Assembly (NCBI GenBank): GCA_021199145.1
Contig: JAJQIP010000201.1
Coordinates: 1-5,895 of the forward strand
Length of the DNA stretch: 5,895 nt
Direction: 5' to 3'
Origin: Porphyromonadaceae bacterium
GTDB lineage: Bacteria > Bacteroidota > Bacteroidia > Bacteroidales > UBA11471
This document shows positions 1 to 5,895 of the stretch, in pieces; within the stretch, counting starts at the first letter, position 1; every line of letters starts with the position of its first letter. Position numbers and translations under genes: made by a program. The notes beneath the pieces are model-generated. The model searched no databases. It worked only from the letters and a program-made list of their open reading frames with translations, and had not been told where the DNA came from.

Positions 1-1988
1 TCGACCGCATCTTCCTTCCCTATGTCGTCTACGAACGGAAGGCCGACAAGGAGCGGGTCAACAGTTACAACTGCCCTATCGTCTCGGGCTACTCTGAGAT
101 TGCCAAAGGGGTCATGCCGCTTACGGTTCCCCTCGATACGCCGGTCATCACGTTCAAGGACGAAAAGGCTCTCTATTGGCAATGTGCCGATTATCTTCAG
201 AGTTTGGGGGTCGTCCCCAAGAGGGTCAAGATGGCTTTTGCCGCTGCAAATGATGCCCAACGCACCTACGAAACGTCGGTGGCAGAATATATGCAGGGAC
301 TCTTCCGCCACAACCGGCAGGAGGGTCGCCTTACCGTACTGTTGGCCGGACGGCCTTACCACTCCGACAAGCTCATCCAGCACAAGATTTCCGATATGAT
401 TGCCGCCATGGGGGTGGATGTCATCTCCGACGACGTAATCCGGGGTCTTCCTGCCGGGGAACGGGAATCCCGCTTCATCTCCCAATGGGCCTATCCCAAC
501 CGTATCCTGGCCGCCGCCCGCTGGGCCGCCACACAAGGCGACGAACTGCAGTTCATCCAGCTCACCTCTTTCGGTTGCGGTCCCGATGCCTTTCTGGTTG
601 ACGAGGTGAAGGAGCTGCTCCACCGCCACGGGAAGAGCCATACGCTGTTGAAAATCGACGATGTGAACAATATCGGTTCCATCCGGTTGCGGGTCCGCTC
701 GGTCATTGAAAGTCTCAAGATGCAACGGGAAGGCGAACGGAAGACGTTACCCTTCGTCACGACTCCTCCCTATACCGAAGCCGATGTACGACGCAAAATC
801 ATCGTTCCCTTCTTCACCCCCTTCATTTCGCCTCTGATACCCGATATCTTCCGCCTGGCGGGATACGATGTCGAGGTACTCCCCATGAGCGACAGGGAGG
901 CGGCCGATTTCGGACTGCAATACGCCAACAACGAGATTTGCTATCCGGCTACCCTGGTGGTCGGTGATATCGTCAAGGCCTTCAAGGAGGGACGCTACGA
1001 CCCCGCCGTTACCGCTGTAGCCATGACTCAGACGGGCGGACAGTGTCGGGCTACCGGTTATATCGCCCTCATCAAGAAGGCATTGGTCGATGCCGGTTAT
1101 CCCGATGTGCCGGTTGTCTCTGTCGCTTTCGGCAGTTCGTTCGATAACCCCCAACCCGGTTTCAAAATCAACTGGATTAAACTCCTCCCCATCGCCATCG
1201 CCTCCATCCTCTTCGGTGATTGTATGGCCAAATGCTACTACGCCTCCATCGTACGGGAGACCGAAGAGGGGGCGGCCGACCGTCTGCGGGATGCCTATAT
1301 GCAGAAGGCGTGCGAGGCCATCCGACGCAACAAGCCCGGTGAACTTCTTTCGTTAGCGGCCAAGGCGGCGGCAGCCTTTGCGGCGGTCATCAATCCGAAC
1401 AAGAAGGTACCCAAAGTGGGTATTGTGGGGGAGATTTTCCTGAAATTCCACGCTTTCGCCCAAAAAAATATCACCTCCTGGCTGGTCGAACATCACATCG
1501 AAGTGGTGCCCCCCACGCTGACGGAATTTTTCCTGCAATCGTTTGTCAATCGGCAGGTGAATCAAGACAATCGTTTGGTTCCCAAGAAATTGCCAAACTT
1601 CCTTTTGCGACGGGCTTATGTCATAGTGCGGCGGCAGATTGAGAAATTTAATCGGGCGGCCGCTGCTTTCCCCCTCTTTTCGCCTGCCGCTGACATTTTC
1701 GACCTCTCCCGTTACGGTGAGGAGGTCATTCCCCTCTACGCCCAATTCGGGGAGGGTTGGCTTCTCCCGGCCGAAGTTATCGCCATGGCGCACCACGGGG
1801 TGGAGCATGTGGTGAGTCTGCAGCCCTTCGGCTGTATCGCCAACCACATTGTGGCCAAAGGGGTGGAAAAGAAGATTAAGACGCTCTACCCCCAGATGAA
1901 CCTCCTTTCGTTGGATTTTGACAGTGGGGTGAGCGATGTCAACGTCACCAACCGTATGCTCCTCTTCATTCATGGGTTGGAGAAATAA
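1..1988 (+). CDS. Acyl-CoA dehydratase activase-related protein (DUF2229 / HgdB-like), C-terminal part; 5' end outside window
   Basis: The reading frame is open from the first full codon at position 3 to the TAA at 1986-1988, giving 661 visible residues. The ATG at 114 is internal, because conserved family sequence (NSYNCPIVSGY, residues 20-30) lies before it. Visible family motifs are LLAGRPYH (about residues 113-120), SFGCGPDAF (189-197), NNEICYPAT (309-317), GGQCRATGY (345-353) and, near the C-terminus, PFGCIANH (608-615) followed by a FDSGVSDVN segment. Each holds a conserved-looking cysteine (C24, C192, C313, C348, C611), plausible Fe-S ligands; C407 and C411 form a further CxxxC. I see no signal peptide or clear membrane segment, so it is probably cytoplasmic. 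In Bacteroidetes such proteins are usually much longer, with BcrA/BadF-type ASKHA ATPase domains in front; those would lie upstream and are not seen. Family members use ATP to drive low-potential electrons into an Fe-S partner or domain. The substrate is unknown, and an actual dehydratase role is not shown. Confidence 0.88.
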   Translation, partial: DRIFLPYVVYERKADKERVNSYNCPIVSGYSEIAKGVMPLTVPLDTPVITFKDEKALYWQCADYLQSLGVVPKRVKMAFAAANDAQRTYETSVAEYMQGLFRHNRQEGRLTVLLAGRPYHSDKLIQHKISDMIAAMGVDVISDDVIRGLPAGERESRFISQWAYPNRILAAARWAATQGDELQFIQLTSFGCGPDAFLVDEVKELLHRHGKSHTLLKIDDVNNIGSIRLRVRSVIESLKMQREGERKTLPFVTTPPYTEADVRRKIIVPFFTPFISPLIPDIFRLAGYDVEVLPMSDREAADFGLQYANNEICYPATLVVGDIVKAFKEGRYDPAVTAVAMTQTGGQCRATGYIALIKKALVDAGYPDVPVVSVAFGSSFDNPQPGFKINWIKLLPIAIASILFGDCMAKCYYASIVRETEEGAADRLRDAYMQKACEAIRRNKPGELLSLAAKAAAAFAAVINPNKKVPKVGIVGEIFLKFHAFAQKNITSWLVEHHIEVVPPTLTEFFLQSFVNRQVNQDNRLVPKKLPNFLLRRAYVIVRRQIEKFNRAAAAFPLFSPAADIFDLSRYGEEVIPLYAQFGEGWLLPAEVIAMAHHGVEHVVSLQPFGCIANHIVAKGVEKKIKTLYPQMNLLSLDFDSGVSDVNVTNRMLLFIHGLEK

Positions 1989-2009
1989 ATACCCGACTAT
2001 ATAAAAAAC

Positions 2010-2049
2010 AATCGGGGCGGTCCAATGTTTTGGAGCGCCCCGATTTCTT
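2010..2049. terminator. Bidirectional intrinsic terminator between convergent genes
   Basis: The arms ATCGGGGCG (2011-2019) and CGCCCCGAT (2036-2044) pair perfectly, and A2010-T2045 adds one more pair. After a G-G mismatch (2020/2035) the stem continues with TCCAA (2021-2025) against TTGGA (2030-2034), closing a TGTT loop. On the plus strand the hairpin is followed by TTTCTT, 22 nt after the stop codon of the activase-related gene. On the minus strand it is followed by TGTTTTTTAT (complement of 2001-2010), about 28 nt after the nifJ stop. The T run is better on the minus strand, so termination of nifJ should be the more efficient of the two. Confidence 0.85.
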
Positions 2050-2073
2050 ATGCAAAGGAAAGTTCAGCCTCTG

Positions 2074-5000
2074 TTATTCGGCATCCGTTCCCCATTGTTG
2101 CTTAGCCAGCCGTTTGTAGTTGTTGTAACGCCATTGGGCGTTGGCTTTGGCGGCGGCGAAGAGGTCTTCAGCCTCGTTGGGATACTGTTTCATTACGGAA
2201 GCGTAACGAACTTCTCCTTTGAGGAAGTCCTCGAATTTATCCCATTGCGGCTCTTTGCTGTCGAGGGTGAAGGGATTCTTCCCGGCAGCTTCGAGTTCGG
2301 GATTGTACCGCCACAGGTGCCAGTAACCACACTCTACGGCAGCGGCCTCTTCGGCTTGCGATTTGCCCATTCCCTTCTTCAATCCGTGGTTGATACAGGG
2401 GGCATAGGCGATGATAATCGAAGGTCCGTTGTACGCCTCCGCCTCACGGATAGCCTTGAGGGTCTGTGCCTGGTCGGCTCCCATAGCGATTTGGGCGCAA
2501 TAGACATAGCCGTAGGTCGAAGCAATCAGACCGAGGTCTTTCTTGCGAACCCGTTTACCGGCAGCAGCGAACTTGGCGATGGCTCCCAGCGGGGTTGCTT
2601 TGGAGGCCTGACCACCTGTGTTGGAGTACACTTCGGTATCGAGTACAAGTATATTCACATTCTTACCCGATGCGATGACATGGTCGAGACCGCCGAAACC
2701 GATATCGTACGAAGCACCGTCACCACCGATAATCCATTGCGATTTCTTGATAAGGAACTTCCCGAGTTCGGCAATTCCCTTGCAAAGGTCGCATTTGTCG
2801 GCGTTAGCCTCTACGATAGGACGTATCTTGGCGGCCAATTCGATGGTCTTTTCCGTATTGCTCCGGTTCTCAATCCACTCTTTGAAGAGCGCCTTGCACT
2901 CTTCGGGAGTACCCTCTTTTGCAATGGCTTCGTTCATGAGGCGGGCAATCCGGTCACGCATCCGCTCTGTGGCGATAGCCATACCCAGACCGAATTCGCA
3001 GAAGTCCTCAAAGAGGGAGTTGGCCCAAGCCGGTCCGTGACCCTCTTCGTTGGTCGTGTACGGGGTCGAAGGTATCGAACCGGAGTAGATAGACGAACAG
3101 CCGGTGGCGTTGGAAACCATCTGCCGGTCACCGAAGAGTTGCGAAATAAGTTTCACATAGGGGGTCTCACCGCAACCTGAGCAGGCACCGGAGAATTCAA
3201 ACAACGGGGTGGCGAACTGCGAGTTCTTCACGTTCGACTTGATGTCGACAAGAGCCTGTTTGCTCTTCACGTTGTTTACGCAATATTCCCAGTTGGGAGC
3301 TTCAGCGAGCTGTCCTTCGAGAGGTTTCATGGCGAGGGCCTTGCCCTGCTTGTTGCCCGGACATACATCGACACAGTTTCCGCATCCGAGGCAGTCGAGT
3401 ACATCGACCTGCATCCGGAAGGTCATTCCTTCGAACATCTTGCCCACAGCCTTGATGGAGGGGAACTTGGCACCGGCCTGTTCGGCGGCGTCGAGAACGA
3501 ACGGACGAATGGCGGCGTGCGGACAAGCGTAAGCACACCGGTTACATTGGATACAGTTCTCGGGAGTCCACTCCGGAACGAATGTGGCCACACCCCGTTT
3601 CTCATACTTGGCGGTTCCCTGCGGCCAGGTACCGTCTTCGATTCCCTTGAAAGCGGAAACCGGCAGCAAATCACCGTTTTGGGCGTTGATAGGCCGTACC
3701 ACTTCATTGATGAAAGCGGGGTCGTTGTTGGCGACCGCCTCATCGGCGGGCAGGTTAGCCCAAGCAGGGTCTATAGTGAGTTGCTTGTATTCTCCGCCAC
3801 GGTCTACGGCGGCATAGTTCTTGTTCACCACATCCTCTCCCTTCTTACCGTACGACTTCACGATGAACTTCTTCATCTGCTCGATGGCGAGGTCCACGGG
3901 AATCACACCGGTTATCCGGAAGAAGGCCGATTGCAGAATGGTGTTGGTCCGGTTACCGAGGCCGATTTCCTGGGCAATCTGAGTGGCGTTGATATAGTAG
4001 ACGGTGATATTCTTTTGGGCGAAATACCGTTTCACATTATTCGGCAGGTTCTTGGCCAACTCTTCGCCATCCCAGACGGTGTTGAGCAGGAAGGTACCGT
4101 TCTGACGGAGACCACGGGTCACGTCGTACATCCGCAGATAGGCTTGTACGTGGCAGGCGACAAAGTTCGGAGTGTTCACCAGATAGGTCGAGCGGATGGG
4201 GGTATCCCCGAAACGCAGGTGCGAGCAGGTGAAACCGCCGGACTTCTTCGAGTCGTACGAGAAGTAGGCCTGGCAGTGTTTGTCGGTATTGTCACCGATA
4301 ATCTTCACGGAGTTCTTGTTGGCTCCTACGGTACCATCGGCACCGAGACCGTAGAACTTCGCTTCGAACATTCCTTCGCCGCCCATGGCAATCTCCTCGC
4401 CCACGGGAAGTGAGGTGAAGGTTACATCGTCGACGACACCTACAGTGAAGTGGTTCTTCGGGGTCGGTAAAGCCAGATTTTCATAAACCGCCAGAACTTG
4501 AGCGGGAGTGGTATCGTTCGAACCGAGTCCGTAACGGCCGCCGATGATGAGCGGGGCATTCTCTTTTCCGTAGAATGACTCTTTCACGTCGAGGTAGAGA
4601 GGTTCACCGTTGGCACCCGGCTCTTTGGTACGGTCGAGTACGGCAATCCGTTTCACGCTGGCAGGAATAGCGGACAGGAGGTGTTTGGTCGAGAACGGCC
4701 GATACAGGTGAACGGCCACCATGCCGACCTTCTTTCCTTGTGCGGCCAGATAGTCGATAGTCTCCTGAATGGCTTGGGTAATCGAACCCATGGCGATGAT
4801 AATATTCTCGGCATCGGGTGCTCCGTAGTAGTCGAAGAGTCCGTACTGACGACCGGTGATTTTCGAAATCTCCTTCATATACTCCTCTACAATACCTGGA
4901 ACGGCTTCGTAGTATTTGTTGCACGACTCCCGGTGAGCGAAGAAGGTATCAGGGTTCTCCGCCATACCCCGGGCTACCGGTTTCTCCGGATTCAACGAAC

Positions 5001-5622
5001 GATCCCGGAACTCCTTCAAGGCCTTTTGGTCGATGAGCGGGGCGAGATCGTCGTTCTCCAGCATCTCAATCTTCTGGATTTCGTGCGAAGTACGGAAACC
5101 GTCAAAGAAGTTGACGAACGGTACACGGGCCTTGATAGTCGCAAGGTGGGCTACCCCGGCGAGATCCATTACCTCTTGTACCGAACCTTCGGCCAACATG
5201 GCGAATCCCGTCTGGCGGGTCGACATCACATCCTGGTGGTCACCGAAGATACAGAGGGAGTGCGAAGCCAACGTACGGGCCGAAACGTGGAACACACAGG
5301 GAAGGAACTCCCCTGCAATCTTATACATATTAGGAATCATCAGCAACAATCCCTGCGAAGCCGTGTAGGTTGTGGTCAACGCACCAGCTTGCAACGAACC
5401 GTGCACGGCACCAGCGGCACCGGCTTCCGACTGCATCTCCTCAACGTGAACCGTCTCACCGAAGATGTTTTTTCTCCCGGCAGCGGCCCACTCATCCACA
5501 TACTCGGCCATAGGCGAGGAGGGGGTGATAGGGTAAATGGCCGCCACCTCACTGAACATGTACGAGACATGCGCAGCGGCTTGGTTACCATCACAGGTAA
5601 TGAATTTCTTTTGTTTACTCAT
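2074..5622 (-). CDS. nifJ: Pyruvate:ferredoxin (flavodoxin) oxidoreductase, single-chain, complete
   Basis: This cytoplasmic enzyme converts pyruvate and CoA to acetyl-CoA and CO2, reducing ferredoxin or flavodoxin. The 1182 residues follow the classic domain order: pyrimidine-binding domain I (about 1-260; YPITPSS at 30-36, E66, R116), transketolase-C-like domain II (261-415), domain III (about 417-600), EKR linker (about 605-630), a 2x[4Fe-4S] ferredoxin domain (C690, C693, C696, C700 and C744, C747, C750, C754), and the TPP domain with proximal-cluster ligands C814, C817, C842 and C1076. The TPP/Mg motif is GDG (967-969) with NTGGQ (1001-1005). T33, E66, R116 and N1001 match the catalytic set T31, E64, R114 and N996 of the Desulfovibrio africanus enzyme. 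The chain ends near 1170-1182, lacking that enzyme's C-terminal oxygen-protection extension. The start is firm: an in-frame TAA lies at 5668-5670 with no ATG, GTG or TTG between. There is no Shine-Dalgarno sequence; the leader is A/T-rich. A CxxC at C944/C947 is extra relative to D. africanus. No frameshift is seen. Confidence 0.98.
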   Translation of the reverse strand: MSKQKKFITCDGNQAAAHVSYMFSEVAAIYPITPSSPMAEYVDEWAAAGRKNIFGETVHVEEMQSEAGAAGAVHGSLQAGALTTTYTASQGLLLMIPNMYKIAGEFLPCVFHVSARTLASHSLCIFGDHQDVMSTRQTGFAMLAEGSVQEVMDLAGVAHLATIKARVPFVNFFDGFRTSHEIQKIEMLENDDLAPLIDQKALKEFRDRSLNPEKPVARGMAENPDTFFAHRESCNKYYEAVPGIVEEYMKEISKITGRQYGLFDYYGAPDAENIIIAMGSITQAIQETIDYLAAQGKKVGMVAVHLYRPFSTKHLLSAIPASVKRIAVLDRTKEPGANGEPLYLDVKESFYGKENAPLIIGGRYGLGSNDTTPAQVLAVYENLALPTPKNHFTVGVVDDVTFTSLPVGEEIAMGGEGMFEAKFYGLGADGTVGANKNSVKIIGDNTDKHCQAYFSYDSKKSGGFTCSHLRFGDTPIRSTYLVNTPNFVACHVQAYLRMYDVTRGLRQNGTFLLNTVWDGEELAKNLPNNVKRYFAQKNITVYYINATQIAQEIGLGNRTNTILQSAFFRITGVIPVDLAIEQMKKFIVKSYGKKGEDVVNKNYAAVDRGGEYKQLTIDPAWANLPADEAVANNDPAFINEVVRPINAQNGDLLPVSAFKGIEDGTWPQGTAKYEKRGVATFVPEWTPENCIQCNRCAYACPHAAIRPFVLDAAEQAGAKFPSIKAVGKMFEGMTFRMQVDVLDCLGCGNCVDVCPGNKQGKALAMKPLEGQLAEAPNWEYCVNNVKSKQALVDIKSNVKNSQFATPLFEFSGACSGCGETPYVKLISQLFGDRQMVSNATGCSSIYSGSIPSTPYTTNEEGHGPAWANSLFEDFCEFGLGMAIATERMRDRIARLMNEAIAKEGTPEECKALFKEWIENRSNTEKTIELAAKIRPIVEANADKCDLCKGIAELGKFLIKKSQWIIGGDGASYDIGFGGLDHVIASGKNVNILVLDTEVYSNTGGQASKATPLGAIAKFAAAGKRVRKKDLGLIASTYGYVYCAQIAMGADQAQTLKAIREAEAYNGPSIIIAYAPCINHGLKKGMGKSQAEEAAAVECGYWHLWRYNPELEAAGKNPFTLDSKEPQWDKFEDFLKGEVRYASVMKQYPNEAEDLFAAAKANAQWRYNNYKRLAKQQWGTDAE

Positions 5623-5649
5623 AGAAATTGATTTTTGAGAATTATGGTT

Positions 5650-5678
5650 TATGTAGTTATAGATTAATTAGTTTTCAA
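5650..5678 (-). promoter_or_regulatory. Weak candidate promoter for nifJ
   Basis: On the minus strand TTGAAA (5678-5673) and TACATA (5655-5650) are 17 nt apart in an A/T-rich stretch. Transcription would begin roughly 20 nt before the nifJ ATG. The Bacteroidetes primary sigma factor prefers TTTG near -33 and TAnnTTTG near -7. Here TTG and TA are present at about the right distance (20 nt), but the downstream TTTG is not, so the match is partial. An alternative pairing is TTG (5683-5681) with TATAAC (5661-5656). The upstream element overlaps the stop codon of the preceding gene. No hairpin terminator is visible in the gap, so read-through from upstream cannot be excluded. Confidence 0.28.
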
Positions 5679-5895
5679 TACAAGAAACCGAAAAGCCACA
5701 GCGGAATCCGGTTCTCCCGCCCCGTTTCGCACCCGTCCACAGCATAGATAATGTCGGGCCTGTGCCGCCCACGCACATACTCCCCCTCAATCTTGAAGGC
5801 ATGCCGGCGATTCACCAAAAAGTGGATATGATGGCTCCCCGCATTCAAGCGGTTGTCCTTGTGCAGCGTATTGTAGAAGAAGGTCTCCCGCACCG
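5675..5895 (-). CDS. C-terminal end of an AAA-family (DUF4143-type) ATPase-like protein; 5' end outside window
   Basis: About 72 residues are visible up to the TGA at 5677-5675. The frame runs off the window edge, and the GTG at 5893-5891 reads best as an internal valine, since the segment (V)RETFFYNTL matches the interior of the family C-terminal domain. The pattern is RETFF near the front, a short hydrophobic strand (HIHFLV), an acidic FKIEGEY segment, and the terminal IPLWLFGFLY. As I recall it, Bacteroidetes AAA ATPases with a DUF4143-like C-terminal domain often end in a very similar (P)LWxFGxxY. The Walker A and B motifs expected in the N-terminal half are not in the window, so ATPase activity is inferred. 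These proteins are common, often accessory, and mostly of unknown role. The gene ends 52 nt before the nifJ start on the same strand. Co-transcription is possible but no functional link is evident. Confidence 0.7.
   Translation of the reverse strand, partial: VRETFFYNTLHKDNRLNAGSHHIHFLVNRRHAFKIEGEYVRGRHRPDIIYAVDGCETGRENRIPLWLFGFLY

Noticed and set aside
114..116. ATG as the possible start of the first gene
   Set aside because: The frame stays open to the window edge and encodes conserved family sequence (NSYNCPIVSGY) before this ATG, so the gene begins upstream.
22..399. 125-codon plus-strand open frame in a different register at the window start
   Set aside because: It overlaps the well-conserved activase-related frame and encodes a low-complexity Arg/Ser/Thr-rich product typical of an out-of-frame reading.
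1353..1973. 206-codon minus-strand open frame, and another at 747-1154
   Set aside because: These are codon-aligned antisense shadows of the activase-related gene, explained by codon bias, with no recognisable protein features.
2050..3180. 376-codon open frame on the plus strand, with similar ones at 3517-4413 and 4681-5631
   Set aside because: All are codon-aligned antisense images of nifJ, which is a certain gene with every catalytic motif. Their products look like no family I recognise, and the first begins within the terminator region.
5640..5669. Possible inverted repeat (AATTA ... TAATT) before nifJ as an operator
   Set aside because: Only 5 bp of each arm match in an A/T-rich region and the interior does not pair; this is expected by chance.
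5891..5893. GTG as the start of a 72-residue minus-strand gene
   Set aside because: The sequence matches the interior and C-terminus of a larger ATPase family, so this is an internal valine and the gene is cut by the window edge.

Overview
The window looks like a stretch of chromosome from an anaerobic Bacteroidetes bacterium, probably order Bacteroidales. The reasons are the close fit of all three proteins to family forms I associate with that group, the absence of any Shine-Dalgarno sequence before the one complete gene, an A/T-rich leader there, and moderately high GC coding DNA (mid-50s percent, judged by eye). Genus cannot be set from the sequence alone.

Layout: (1) Positions 1-1988, plus strand, hold the C-terminal 661 codons of a large acyl-CoA dehydratase activase-related protein (BcrA/BadF and HgdB/HgdC superfamily, DUF2229-type). 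Its start lies outside the window. (2) Positions 1989-2073 are an intergenic gap with a strong hairpin flanked by A and T runs, which can terminate transcription from both sides. (3) Positions 2074-5622, minus strand, hold one complete gene, nifJ, encoding a single-chain pyruvate:ferredoxin/flavodoxin oxidoreductase of 1182 residues with all expected cofactor motifs. (4) Positions 5623-5674 are an A/T-rich gap with a weak promoter candidate for nifJ. (5) Positions 5675-5895, minus strand, hold the last 72 or so codons of a protein resembling the C-terminus of Bacteroidetes AAA-family (DUF4143-type) ATPases.

How they may relate: PFOR oxidises pyruvate to acetyl-CoA and CO2 and delivers low-potential electrons to ferredoxin or flavodoxin. 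Activases of the BcrA/HgdC type take such electrons and use ATP to push them to a partner Fe-S protein. The two large genes therefore sit at the supply and possible demand ends of the same electron pool. They are convergent, not an operon, so the link is only suggestive. The ATPase fragment has no evident functional tie to nifJ.

I found no mobile element, CRISPR array, RNA gene or clearly new system. The least understood item is the large activase-related protein.
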